Positions 45,729 to 54,322 of a DNA stretch of 64,000 nucleotides are shown one piece after another. Origin of the DNA: Geothrix sp. 21YS21S-2 (lineage in GTDB: Bacteria; Acidobacteriota; Holophagae; Holophagales; Holophagaceae); NCBI RefSeq assembly GCF_030846775.1, contig NZ_CP132910.1, forward strand, positions 406,001-470,000, in the 5' to 3' direction. Both the position numbers and the translations under genes were made by a program. The notes under the pieces were generated by a model. That model was not told where the DNA came from. It saw only the letters and a program-made list of their open reading frames with translations, and did no database searches. How positions within the stretch are numbered: position 1 is the first letter of the stretch; every line of letters begins with the position of its first letter.

Positions 45729-47294
45729 ATGGGTCGGGTCACGGATCAGCAGGTGAGGCGTTTGAACGAGGAAATGGCGAAGCATGGCCAGGTCGGCAGG
45801 GCGGCGATGATGGCCAATATGGACCGTAAGACGGCGCGGAGTTACATACGGGCCAAGCAGTTTCCTTCGGAGATGCCGACGGAACGGGCCTGGCAGACCC
45901 GGGCGGATCCGTTCGCGGCGGACTGGCCGGAGGTTGCTGGCCGCCTAGCCGAGGCCCCGGAATTGGAGGCCAAGGGCCTGTTCGAGCACCTGATGCGCCA
46001 GCGGCCAGGGGTCTACCAGGAGGGCCAACTCCGGACCTTCCAGCGGCGGATCCAGGTCTGGCAGGCCCAGTTCGGCCCCGACAAGGAGGTGTTCTTTCCC
46101 CAGGACCACGTGCCGGGCGAAGCCATGCAGACGGATTTCACCTGGGCAACGGAGCTGAACGTGACGATCCATGGCGAGCCGTTCCCCCACATGCTCTGCC
46201 ATGTAGTGCTGCCCTACTCCAACTGGGGCTGGATCACCGTGTGCCAGTCGGAGTCCATGCTGGCCCTGCGGCGGGGGATCCCGGCGGCCCTGGCCCAGCT
46301 GGGCCGGATCCCACTGTTCAGCCAGACCGACAACTCCACTTCCGCGACCCATAAGATCGCCGCCAGCGCTGCGGTCGAGGTGGAGATCACGGGGTCGGGA
46401 GAGGAGAAGTCCACGATTCACAGGACCCGCAGCCGGAAACCCCGGGCCTATAACGACGACTACTGGGACATGATGACCGGGCACTACGATGTCCAGGTGC
46501 GGACCATCAGCGTGGGCAAGTCTGAGCAGAACGGCGACGTGGAAGCCTCGAACAATGCCCTCAAGCGGCGCCTGCACCAGCACCTGCTGCTGCGCGGCCA
46601 CCGGGATTTCCCTTCGGTGGAGGCGTGGGAAGCCTGGGCCCAGGGGGCCTGCGTAATGGCGAACGCCCGCCGCAAGCGGGTTCCCGAAGAACTGGCCGCC
46701 ATGCGGCCCCTGCGGGTGGAGGCGTTCGCCGAGTTCGACGAATGGCGGATCAAGGTAAGCGAGGAAAGCACCCTGCTGGTGAAGCGGAACACCTACTCGG
46801 TGCCTCCGAAGTTGCTGGGCAAGTGGGTGCGGGTGCGGCTCTACGAGATGACGCTGGAGGTCTGGTTCGCAGACCGGCGGTTGCTGGTGATCCCCAGGCT
46901 GCTGGGGGAGTACCGGACCCGCATCGACTACCGCCACGTGGTCAAGGCGATGCTCAAGAAACCGGGCGCCTTTGCCCAATACCGGCACCGGGCGGACCTG
47001 TTCCCGGGGCCGGTCTGGCACCAAGCCCTGGAAGCTCTACAGAAGGGACTGGGCGAGCGCCGGGGCGAAGTGGCCTACCTGCGCAACCTCAACCTGGCCG
47101 CCGAGGAAATGGAGTGCGATGTCGAGGCGGCCCTGGTGCTGCTGATGGCGGAGGGCATCATCCCGGAGCCGGCGCGCGTGCAGGACCTGATGGGGCTGGG
47201 TAGACCCACCGAGATTCCGGACATGCCGGCCCTGGTGGTGGACCTGGGCGGGTTTGACGCGTTGCTGACGGAGCGGCTGGAGGAGGCGGTATGA
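45729..47294 (+). CDS. istA: IS21 transposase IstA
   Basis: 521 residues. N-terminal helix-turn-helix (RAAMMANMDRKTARSYIRAK), then the DDE core: MQTDFTWA, FSQTDNSTSATH and, with the Glu, SVGKSEQNGDVEASNNALKR; C-terminal beta-barrel of Mu/IS21 type (KRNTYSVPPKLLGKWVRVRL). Full length. Overlaps istB by ATGA. Confidence 0.95.
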   Translation: MGRVTDQQVRRLNEEMAKHGQVGRAAMMANMDRKTARSYIRAKQFPSEMPTERAWQTRADPFAADWPEVAGRLAEAPELEAKGLFEHLMRQRPGVYQEGQLRTFQRRIQVWQAQFGPDKEVFFPQDHVPGEAMQTDFTWATELNVTIHGEPFPHMLCHVVLPYSNWGWITVCQSESMLALRRGIPAALAQLGRIPLFSQTDNSTSATHKIAASAAVEVEITGSGEEKSTIHRTRSRKPRAYNDDYWDMMTGHYDVQVRTISVGKSEQNGDVEASNNALKRRLHQHLLLRGHRDFPSVEAWEAWAQGACVMANARRKRVPEELAAMRPLRVEAFAEFDEWRIKVSEESTLLVKRNTYSVPPKLLGKWVRVRLYEMTLEVWFADRRLLVIPRLLGEYRTRIDYRHVVKAMLKKPGAFAQYRHRADLFPGPVWHQALEALQKGLGERRGEVAYLRNLNLAAEEMECDVEAALVLLMAEGIIPEPARVQDLMGLGRPTEIPDMPALVVDLGGFDALLTERLEEAV

Positions 47295-48067
47295 GCAAGG
47301 AAGCGCGTCGGCAACTGGGGGACATGCTGCGGGAGCTCAACCTGACCGGGGTGGCGGCGACTTACGGGGAAGCCGGGAAACGGGCTGAGAAGGAGGGCTG
47401 GGCTTTCGATCGGTTCCTGCACCACCTGATGGAACTGGAACTGGAGCAGCGGCGCCAGAAGCGCCTGGAACGGGTACTCAAGGCCGCCAAGCTCCCGGTC
47501 GGCAAGACCCTGGCCACCCTCAAGCAGGACCTCCTGCCCGTGAAGGTCCGCCGGCAGATGGCGACCCTGATCGAAGGCGGGTTCGTCGACCGGGGCGAGA
47601 ACCTGCTGGCCTTTGGCCTCCCGGGCCGGGGCAAGACGCACCTCGTCTGCGCTCTGGGGGCGGAATTGATCCAGCGGGGCTACAAGGTGTATTTCACGCC
47701 AGCCTACGCCCTGGTCCAGCGCCTGCTGATCGCCAAGCAGGGCCTGGGCCTGGAGCGCGAGATGCGCCGACTGGACGCATTCGACGCGATCATCATCGAC
47801 GACATCGGCTATATCCAGCAGACCCGAGACGAGACCGAGGTTCTGTTCACCCTCCTGGCTGAGCGCTATGAGCGGCGTACCGTGATCATCACCTCGAACC
47901 TGGTGTTTTCCCAGTGGGACCGGATATTCAAGGACCCCATGACGACGGCGGCGGCCATCGACCGAATCATCCACCACTGCGTGATCCTGGAACTGAACGG
48001 CACCAGCTACCGGGCCGATGCGGCCAAGGCACGGATGCCCCAGCCTGAGGAATCCGCATCAGCCTGA
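47291..48067 (+). CDS. istB: IS21 helper ATPase IstB
   Basis: 258 residues. AAA+ ATPase with Walker A FGLPGRGKTHLV and Walker B DAIIIDDIGYIQ, then IITSNLVFSQWDRIF. Assembles on DNA and activates IstA. Stop at 48065-48067, followed by the element's right-end region. Confidence 0.95.
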   Translation: MSKEARRQLGDMLRELNLTGVAATYGEAGKRAEKEGWAFDRFLHHLMELELEQRRQKRLERVLKAAKLPVGKTLATLKQDLLPVKVRRQMATLIEGGFVDRGENLLAFGLPGRGKTHLVCALGAELIQRGYKVYFTPAYALVQRLLIAKQGLGLEREMRRLDAFDAIIIDDIGYIQQTRDETEVLFTLLAERYERRTVIITSNLVFSQWDRIFKDPMTTAAAIDRIIHHCVILELNGTSYRADAAKARMPQPEESASA

Positions 48068-48578
48068 CCCCCCCCCAGACCCCCCCGGCGCCGGTCCCTG
48101 CTCGGGCGCGGATTTCCCATGGAAGGCGGGGCCCCTCCCATGGAAAACCGCAAAGGGCGCGGTTTCCCACGGGCCCCGCCCCCCGTTCCACGGGAAACCC
48201 GCCTCCCTCGGCCTGCGGCTGAAAACCGCATGCGCGGTTCCCACAGGGTCCGGCGCCAAGGGCGCAGCAGCAGCAGGTGTCCATTTGTAATTGTCGTCGG
48301 GTCTGCTTTTACCACCCGTGCCCATGGCGATGCCAGGGAAGAACAGGTAAGCCAGCGGCTCCGCCGCGGCCCTGGCGATGGGGAATTGTAATTGTCGTTG
48401 GGCCGGAATTTACCTCATCTGAAATTCGACCGAGGGCACACGATTGCCTCACGTAATGACCCGACCGAAATTCCAAGTCCAAGCGCCCAAGAACTTGGTA
48501 AGCCGGCTGCTACGCAGCGGCCCCTCGATGGGGAATTGTAATTGTCGTCGATGGGGAATTGGCGTTGACGTCGGGCAA

Positions 48579-48812
48579 CTAAGCGGGTTTGGCGCTTTTC
48601 GGCGCTTCCCAAGTTAGCCTCAAATGCTTTTTCGAGGCAGCACATTCTCGGAGATAGAGGTTGATCAGAGTCTGGTAAGGAATGGCCATTTCGGTGGACA
48701 GAGCTTTGAAATACTCCAGCGTCGATTCATCAACACGCAAAGTGATTTGGCGCTTAAGCATCCTGGAGTAGGGATTTGGGCGGGCGTTGGAGAAATCGTA
48801 ATGCTGTCTCAT
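48579..48812 (-). CDS. brnA: Cassette gene: BrnA-type antitoxin
   Basis: 77 residues; KRQITLRVDESTLEYFKALS and IPYQTLINLYLRECAASKKH form the ribbon-helix-helix. ATG overlaps the brnT stop (ATGA, 48809-48812). BrnA neutralises BrnT and represses the operon. The last codons are only a few bases from the IS21 right end, so IS21 entered just after the stop and removed or displaced the cassette's own attC. Confidence 0.93.
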   Translation of the reverse strand: MRQHYDFSNARPNPYSRMLKRQITLRVDESTLEYFKALSTEMAIPYQTLINLYLRECAASKKHLRLTWEAPKSAKPA

Positions 48813-49108
48813 GAAGTAAACCTCCGTAGGTAGTCTTGACGCTCCTGGCGGTCGGCCTTCCGGGCTGAAATAATCCGGATGAGACCTTCTTTGGCTCGAT
48901 AGCAGTGGCAGACGAGGAGTATCCGGAGCGACGAACTTAGGCCAAGGAGGATGAACCTGTCTTCCTCCTCCGAGTGGTCGGGGTCATCGATCAACAGAGC
49001 ATTTTCATCAAGGAAGGAGGTCGAAGCCTCGTCAAATGAGACTTTATGCCTCCTGATGTTGAGGGTGTTTTTCCCTGGATCCCATTCGAACTGCAAGTCG
49101 ACGGCCAT
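48809..49108 (-). CDS. brnT: Cassette gene: BrnT-type ribonuclease toxin
   Basis: 99 residues, complete. FEWDPGKNTLNIRRHKVSFD, DDPDHSEEEDRFILLGLSSS, RILLVCHCYRAKEGLIRIIS and ARKADRQER are the BrnT core. First gene of the cassette, start 42 bases from the attC box; an AT-rich repeat around 49110-49128 (ACTACATTGTAGTGCA, a dyad) is a likely operator/promoter, so the pair can be expressed independently of an array promoter. Confidence 0.95.
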   Translation of the reverse strand: MAVDLQFEWDPGKNTLNIRRHKVSFDEASTSFLDENALLIDDPDHSEEEDRFILLGLSSSLRILLVCHCYRAKEGLIRIISARKADRQERQDYLRRFTS

Positions 49109-49130
49109 ACACTACATTGTAGTGCATTCC
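49108..49130 (-). promoter_or_regulatory. Probable brnTA operator
   Basis: Dyad ACTACATTGTAGT lies immediately upstream of the brnT start; BrnA-type ribbon-helix-helix proteins bind such short palindromes. Confidence 0.5.
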
Positions 49131-49149
49131 TGATAACGCGCCATGGGAT

Positions 49150-49271
49150 GCCTAACGCCAAAGTTGAGTCGGCCCCAACCTGGCGGCGCGAACGGGGGAG
49201 AGGGAGGATTGGATGGATGCTACCTCAAAGGGAGAAGGTCAGGTTTGGGTCCGACCTAAACGCTGGGTTAG
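49150..49271 (-). repeat. attC-like site, family A, cut by IS701
   Basis: GCCTAAC at the left; right arm GTCAGGTTTGGGTCCGACCT; the right box GTTAGGA is split: GTTAG at 49267-49271, then the IS; TTAGGA resumes at 51044. Confidence 0.85.
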
Positions 49272-51043
49272 TTTGACTGGGTGGGCCGGCTCCCCCGGCG
49301 ACCACAGGGAGGATTGAAAGAAGGGCTTGGCCGTCGGTCATCATTGATGCCCGTCCATTAGCGTGGCCATTGGGTGCTAGGGCCCGGCGGTTCCTGGGTT
49401 CGCCCTTGGATGGGCCCGCCAGGGCACGCTGACACCAGGGCTTTAGCCTAGGCTGAGCTTCGTCCCTCCCCACGCCCGGGCTTGCCTACCCGGCTTTTGC
49501 TTCGGCACAACCTGTCCTACCGCAGCAGGGGCACCGGGTCATCCCGACGATGAGAGCCTGGGCGATGAGGATTTGAAGGGTCTCCAGGGAGCTCGGCACA
49601 TGGCGATCCACGCGGGCGGGGAGAGGCTGCCCAGGGATGACTTCTGGAGAGGGCAAATTGGATTCGTTGGAGGGCCTCCCAGATCGTAGGGGGGAAAAGC
49701 CGAGCTTCCTCGGCGGTCAGGAACGCGTAGGCCGCGATGGCCAGGCTGAAGTGATGGTGGAATCCCCTCCAGGTCCTTCCCTCGAAATGGTCAAGCCCGA
49801 GTTGGTCTTTCAGAACCTGATAGTCCCTCTCGATACGCCAGCGCAACTTGGCCATCCGGATCAGTTCCTGTAACGGGGTTGTGGCGGGCAAGGTTGATAA
49901 CCAGTAGTGGGTGGGTTCGGCCTCCCCCTTGGGCCACTCGATCAGAAGCCACTCCAGAGACGGGACTCTGGTTTGTCGTTGCGTCCGGTGTGCGCTGCGG
50001 ACCCTGAGAATGGTGAACCGCGAGGTCAGGGGCCCCTTGGATCCCTCCTCCCACCAGGTGATCTCCTTCCAGGTTTCCGGGCGCCTGGACAAAGCTATTT
50101 CCTTCACCGTCTTGGGCGGGTGGTCCGGGTCCACCTGCAGCCGGTGGGACCTGGCACCCCTGGCTGGCTTGGGCTTGGGAGGCAGAGGCCTGGTTCCGGG
50201 AGCCCAGACCGTGGTGTTGGATTGGATGCCGGCCACGTAGGTCATACCCAGCCTCGTCAACCCCTCGCAGAACTCCGAGGCGTTCCCGTAGCCGGCATCC
50301 GCCAGCACAGGAGCAGGAGCCATACCCTCCTTGCGGAGCCCCTCGATCATTCCCAGAGCCATTTCCCACTTGGTCTGGAACCGGATTTCCTCCGGGACGC
50401 CTACCTTCTTCCTTGCGACAGCATCCTTCGCCCAGGATTCAGGAAGGTAGAGGCGGAAAGCGCACGGAAGGCTTGTTTCCTGGTTGGCGACGGATACGCT
50501 CACAGCATCCTGGCAATTGTCCTGCTTCCCCTTTAACCCGCAATACTGCCGGGCGACTCCTACCGAATGCTTGCCACTCTTGGGGAAGGCGGTGTCATCA
50601 ACGATCCAGGCTTCCATGGGACCCGTCCGAAGTAGGATAGGCAGGGCGTATTCCCGAACGCCCCGGAGAAGGGCTTCGTGGCTCCATTTGGAATCGGTGA
50701 TGAATTGCTGGACGGCTTCGCGACTTGCTTGGGCATGCCCCGGATCCATCCGAACCGCAATCGGTTCCATGCTCTTTCGGCCGTTCGGAATCAGGAGGCC
50801 CCGGCAATACCCCAGAAGAACCTCATCCCGCCCACACCAATCAGCGCGGTGTAACTCATTGGCAAGCCTGTCGATATATTCCTTGAACCGATCGCTGAAG
50901 CCTTCTGCCTGGACCATGGCACACCTCTCCTTTAGAGCTGTGCGCCTCCGGGGAGAACGGTTGCAATGGACTTGGCGCTCGAAGGCCTGAGCATGCGGGC
51001 CTATACCGGGACGGCAGGGATGGAGCCGGCCCGCCCAGTCAAA
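49272..51043 (-). mobile_element. IS701-family element inserted in an attC box
   Basis: Inverted ends TTTGACTGGGTGGGCCGGCT (left) and the matching GGCCCGCCCAGTCAAA (right). Flanked by a 4-base direct repeat TTAG (49268-49271 and 51044-51047), which fits the 5'-YTAR target of the IS701 family. Length 1772 bp. Contains one transposase gene. Confidence 0.92.
49517..50917 (-). CDS. IS701-family transposase, 3' end frameshifted
   Basis: DDE_5 transposase: WIVDDTAFPKSGKHSVGVAR, APVLADAGYGNASEF, and WRIERDYQVLKDQLGLDHFE with the catalytic Glu. The frame shown ends in an unlikely Pro/Arg-rich tail. The neighbouring frame from about 49630 reads VPSSLETLQILIAQALIVGM and TRCPCCGRTGC, the normal family end, so a single-base shift seems to have occurred near 49630. 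Activity is doubtful. Confidence 0.88.
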   Translation of the reverse strand: MVQAEGFSDRFKEYIDRLANELHRADWCGRDEVLLGYCRGLLIPNGRKSMEPIAVRMDPGHAQASREAVQQFITDSKWSHEALLRGVREYALPILLRTGPMEAWIVDDTAFPKSGKHSVGVARQYCGLKGKQDNCQDAVSVSVANQETSLPCAFRLYLPESWAKDAVARKKVGVPEEIRFQTKWEMALGMIEGLRKEGMAPAPVLADAGYGNASEFCEGLTRLGMTYVAGIQSNTTVWAPGTRPLPPKPKPARGARSHRLQVDPDHPPKTVKEIALSRRPETWKEITWWEEGSKGPLTSRFTILRVRSAHRTQRQTRVPSLEWLLIEWPKGEAEPTHYWLSTLPATTPLQELIRMAKLRWRIERDYQVLKDQLGLDHFEGRTWRGFHHHFSLAIAAYAFLTAEEARLFPPTIWEALQRIQFALSRSHPWAASPRPRGSPCAELPGDPSNPHRPGSHRRDDPVPLLR

Positions 51044-51089
51044 TTAGGACCGGCGCGCCCATATTGCCTCGTTGGGACGGCGCGGTGGG

Positions 51090-51262
51090 AGGGGCGTTCC
51101 GGAAGCGCTCGGAGGAGAAGGGCGCTCATTGCCCATCGGGCTGCGGCTTGCCCTGGTGATGTAGCTCTGGGCTTTTCAGTTTCTGAGGCCGGCGCGGAGA
51201 AACCAGCCTACCGTGGCCTTCGGGGGAGCCGCTGCAGGACGCGGCGCACTGCTGGGCCCTGG
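51090..51262. repeat. Cassette-end module, copy 3
   Basis: Follows the family A tail (51050-51085) beyond the IS701 insertion. Same sequence as copy 2 and 4 (AAGGGCGCTCATTGCCCATC, TGCGGCTTGCCCTGGTGATG, GCCTACCGTGGCCTTCGG), ending GCTGGGCCC. Non-coding. Confidence 0.75.
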
Positions 51263-51280
51263 GTTTCTTCGCGCACCATG

Positions 51281-51406
51281 CCCTAACGGCAGCATTGGCG
51301 GGTACGGCCCCAAACGCGCGATAGCGGAAGAGATAATGCTTGTGCTGGTTTACCAAATATTGGGGCAGCACGAGGGCCGTGCCCGGGGTGGAATGCCCGG
51401 GTAGGC
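51281..51406 (-). repeat. attC-like site, single variant (type C)
   Basis: CCCTAAC ... GGTAGGC outer boxes; inner arms GGGTACGGCCCC and GGGCCGTGCCCG pair. Sequence differs from families A and B but the layout is the same. Confidence 0.55.
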
Positions 51407-51504
51407 AAGATGGAACTGCTCTTCACTGAAACCCGCGGCGCGATTGATTCGGGGAGTATTGCAACCTCGAAAAGGCTTTCGCTGTCAACTTCAGTGCGCG
51501 TGGA

Positions 51505-51939
51505 TTACCGGAGGGCGCTTTCGAGCTGTTTAAGAAGTTCCTGGCAAAGAGCAGGATCCAGGATCTCGCGGCCGTTAACACGATTGGTTTCGGTCACAAT
51601 GATTCGGACGCGAGTCGAACCGGAACCTTCTCCCTGAAAGAATAGGGTTCCTTCCATGGTCAAAGATAACCTGCCGCCGAGGCCAGTCGAAACATCCCAG
51701 GTTCGGAAAATGTTCACTTGGCCCACCTCCTGATTTACGGACCGTACCTGGTAGCCCATGCCCATGAGTACCCCTACAACCTTCGGAAACACCTGGTCCC
51801 TACCAATAGGCATCACACGAACCAAGTTGCTGCTGGTCGCCTCCGATGGGACTGGTGGTAGTTGCGGTGCAACACAGCCCAAGGATCCGGTCAGAATGGC
51901 CAAGGTAGGGAGAAAGATGAAGAATCCCGTTTGGGGCAT
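51505..51939 (-). CDS. Cassette gene: lipoprotein of unknown function
   Basis: 144 residues with lipobox LTGSLGC after a hydrophobic stretch (FIFLPTLAILTGSLGC). Mature part beta-rich (VVGVLMGMGYQVRSVNQEVG, GSTRVRIIVTETNRVNGREI), similar in feel to periplasmic NlpC/BamC-type stabilising lipoproteins but not assigned. An unusually long gap (215 bases) separates it from the upstream attC, probably with its own promoter (AT-rich 51960-52010). Confidence 0.65.
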   Translation of the reverse strand: MPQTGFFIFLPTLAILTGSLGCVAPQLPPVPSEATSSNLVRVMPIGRDQVFPKVVGVLMGMGYQVRSVNQEVGQVNIFRTWDVSTGLGGRLSLTMEGTLFFQGEGSGSTRVRIIVTETNRVNGREILDPALCQELLKQLESALR

Positions 51940-52153
51940 GATTCGTCCTTCCGAGAGATGATCTATCTGGTAGGAATTAAATGCTCAGATATATCCTATA
52001 GACCTTCCGGATCAACCTGAGTTGAATCGGTCGTTGCGAAATATTCCCAGCTACAGGTAGGTGCCAGACCAAAGGATGGCAGAGGATTCCGTTTACCGGA
52101 TTATCTGTCGCGCCGCCTCTTTGTGCTTTTCGGTGGGTCGGCGCCCGGCTTGG

Positions 52154-52279
52154 GCCTAATGCACGAGTTGACCGTCCACAGCTAGGCGGCGCGAACGGTG
52201 GAGGAGGGAGATTGAAGACGCGGAAAAAACGGTTAGATCCTCTTCTGGCTGTGGTCCGGGGTCGAACACGGGGTTGGGC
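52154..52279 (-). repeat. attC-like site, single variant (type D)
   Basis: GCCTAAT ... GTTGGGC; inner arms GTTGACCGTCCACAGC and GCTGTGGTCCGGGGTCGAA pair; central part differs from A and B. Tail GCGCGAAATATATACCTCG is family A-like. Confidence 0.65.
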
Positions 52280-52344
52280 ACGGCGCGAAATATATACCTC
52301 GAATTCGCGCCGCTATAGGATGAGAGGGAAAATGACTGGAAGAG

Positions 52345-52779
52345 CTAAGCGCGGGGCCTTCGCTTTCCATTCAAATGGGGAGGCGGGTCTGGATGATGGG
52401 ACAGGTATATTAGTAATTTTTTGCAACATGCATCGAATGTCCTCTGTTCTTGCTCTGAGTAACTTTCTCCGAGCAACGGACCGCCATAGTAATCAATCGA
52501 ATCCATAAGGATGTCGCGACCTGTTCTCAGGCCTGGGAATGGACGACCGCTCTGATCCCATACTATTTCGCCTCCGAGCAACCATAGGCTTCCGAAGTAG
52601 CGACGGAGAGTGGTCTCGGAACGCCCCTCCTCAAAAAGGCTTTCAAGGAAAGGCTGCATGGCATCACGGATTGCGGTAGCAAGCGGAAGGTCTTCCTCCG
52701 TCTTTGCCCAAGCTCCCGGCCACTCGAGAGTGGTTTCGAGGAAACGTAAATTCATATGGATTCGATTTTTCGTTGGCAT
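52345..52779 (-). CDS. Cassette gene: hypothetical soluble protein
   Basis: 144 residues (or 136 from Met9). Helical with ETTLRRYFGSLWLLGGEIVW and DILMDSIDYYGGPLLGESYS. No signal or membrane segment. Start 22 bases from the attC box. Not recognised. Confidence 0.65.
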   Translation of the reverse strand: MPTKNRIHMNLRFLETTLEWPGAWAKTEEDLPLATAIRDAMQPFLESLFEEGRSETTLRRYFGSLWLLGGEIVWDQSGRPFPGLRTGRDILMDSIDYYGGPLLGESYSEQEQRTFDACCKKLLIYLSHHPDPPPHLNGKRRPRA

Positions 52780-52801
52780 AGATTTGATTATATTCGGGGC
52801 T

Positions 52802-52925
52802 GCCTAACGGCCGAGCTGACCGGACTCAAAGTGGCGGCGCGGTCGGCGGGGAGGGTCGGTGGGGTCTGAGGAACGACGGTGGGATGATGGCACTTTGAGG
52901 TCCGGGGTCGAGCGCGGGGTTAGGC
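52802..52925 (-). repeat. attC-like site, family B
   Basis: GCCTAAC ... GTTAGGC, both boxes perfect; arms GCTGACCGGACTCAAAGTG and CACTTTGAGGTCCGGGGTCG. Confidence 0.88.
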
Positions 52926-52980
52926 AGATGGACGTTGGTTGATGATGCCCGGGTTCGCGACGCGCTGGGATACGGGTGGA

Positions 52981-53523
52981 CTACTTATGATAGCTCGCAA
53001 TCATCGTTGTGAAGAGTGGCAGCGATGCTTCGTAGCCCTTCTTGGAACGAGAACTGAGGGTGAACAACAAGTAGAATTCGCCCTCTTCACTGTACGCAAC
53101 AGATTCCCAATTTCCTGACCCAGATGGGGCAAAGGTGAACACTATTGCCTGCTTGGCATCTCCATCCTTGATGGCCGGGCCTGATTGAACAATCAGGTTT
53201 GGGTCACGTTGCCTGAACGCAACCACATCATTTTCAATCAGGGCCTGAAGAGTTTTCACGTCAGGGATTCCCGGTTTGAAAGCAGCTTTGGCATAGATCA
53301 CGGTTTCAGCGTTGGAAAACGTGCATCCGATAGGGATGAACATCTTAACGGCGGTTTGATGGGAGACGGCCTGGTCAAACACGAATCCCGGAGGGGGGTT
53401 TACCTTTGGCCACCACAAGAGATTCAAACCATCCTGGGATGGAATCGCGATCTTCTCGATCTCCCCTCGACAAATCGTCGAGCTGAGTAAAAGGAGAAGG
53501 CTGAAAGTGAGGCTCCTTTTCAT
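52981..53523 (-). CDS. Cassette gene: exported protein
   Basis: 180 residues from ATG 53523; signal peptide LTFSLLLLLSSTICRG. Mature part reads GLNLLWWPKVNPPPGFVFDQ and AIVFTFAPSGSGNWESVAYS; unknown family. The start is 5 bases past the attC box; the frame continues upstream through the whole attC site without a stop, but the signal peptide shows the real start. Confidence 0.75.
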   Translation of the reverse strand: MKRSLTFSLLLLLSSTICRGEIEKIAIPSQDGLNLLWWPKVNPPPGFVFDQAVSHQTAVKMFIPIGCTFSNAETVIYAKAAFKPGIPDVKTLQALIENDVVAFRQRDPNLIVQSGPAIKDGDAKQAIVFTFAPSGSGNWESVAYSEEGEFYLLFTLSSRSKKGYEASLPLFTTMIASYHK

Positions 53524-53528
53524 GGGAT

Positions 53529-53653
53529 TCCTAACGCCGAAGTTGAGTCGGCCCCAACCTGGCGGCGCGAACGGGAGAGAAGGAGGATTGGAAAGACGAT
53601 ACCACCAAGGGGAGAAGTGCAGGTTGGGGTCCGACCTCAACGCTGGGTTAGGA
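53529..53653 (-). repeat. attC-like site, family A
   Basis: TCCTAAC ... GTTAGGA; arms GTTGAGTCGGCCCCAACC and GGTTGGGGTCCGACCTC; AAAGACGATACCACCAAGGG in the loop; tail GCGCGCCAATATTACCTCG. Confidence 0.9.
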
Positions 53654-53702
53654 CCGGCGCGCCAATATTACCTCGTTGGGACGGCGCGAGGGGCAGAGGG
53701 GT

Positions 53703-54002
53703 TCAGATACTGCGTTCGGAGGGGAAGTACCCTAGCCATTTGATTTCAGACGCGGACACCTCGAGGATCGACACTCGGGCTAGCTCTACCCATGGGGCTT
53801 GGGCTGAGTCGTATTCCACGATCTCATAGCGCCGACCGCAAGTTACCCAGTTAGAACATGGTGCACGATTGGGCGAAACATCCCAAGGGATGGCTTGGAG
53901 TCGTCTGAGTTCGGCAATGGCAAGTTCGTATGAGGCAAAATCACCAAGCATTTCAGCATGGATTTCGTCCTCAATTACGAATAGGGTGGGCTTCTCGTTC
54001 AT
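53703..54002 (-). CDS. Cassette gene: hypothetical protein
   Basis: 99 residues. TLFVIEDEIHAEMLGDFASY and ELAIAELRRLQAIPWD at the start and VELARVSILEVSASEIKWLG at the end; two Cys. Soluble. Similar in type to other small cassette proteins of unknown role. Confidence 0.65.
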   Translation of the reverse strand: MNEKPTLFVIEDEIHAEMLGDFASYELAIAELRRLQAIPWDVSPNRAPCSNWVTCGRRYEIVEYDSAQAPWVELARVSILEVSASEIKWLGYFPSERSI

Positions 54003-54015
54003 AGTGTCTTGGAGT

Positions 54016-54138
54016 GCCTAGCGGCCCAGTTGACCGGCCTCAAAGTAGCGGTGAGGTCGGCAGGGAAGGTGGAAGGGGTTAGAGGAATGATGGTGGGGTG
54101 GATGCACTTTGAGGTCCGGGGTCGAGCGCGGGCTTAGC
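54016..54138 (-). repeat. attC-like site, family B
   Basis: GCCTAGC ... GCTTAGC (each altered once or twice, but still complementary to each other); arms GTTGACCGGCCTCAAAGT and ACTTTGAGGTCCGGGGTC. Confidence 0.8.
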
Positions 54139-54322
54139 GCCATAATCGAACCGCTGGCCGAAAATCGCCCCGAAGAAACACTGCGGGACAGCCTGTATGA
54201 TTCGATCTTCATTTCACGAATGCGCTTGTAAGTTACTTCATATCAATACATGAGAATGTGTTTCTTAAGAGGCCGACGAGCGTTTGTTGATTCGGCGGAA
54301 GGCCGCGGTGCAGTAGGACTAC

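Larger units (their letters stand above)
45621..48576 (+). mobile_element. IS21-family element
   Basis: Left end TGCGGACAATTACAC; right end with several related copies of GGGAATTGTAATTGTCG at about 48281-48299, 48377-48398 and 48528-48549 and outermost GACGTCGGGCA. Such multiple terminal repeats are the transposase binding sites of IS21. Contains istA and istB. About 500 bases of non-coding DNA with long direct/inverted GC repeats (48068-48260) lie between istB and the right-end repeats. It entered downstream of the brnTA cassette. Confidence 0.9.

Noticed and set aside
48068-48330. GC-rich repeated segment between istB and the IS21 right end as a gene
   Set aside because: Direct and inverted repeats of short blocks (for example CCCATGGAAGGCGG-like) explain the open frames; no protein features.
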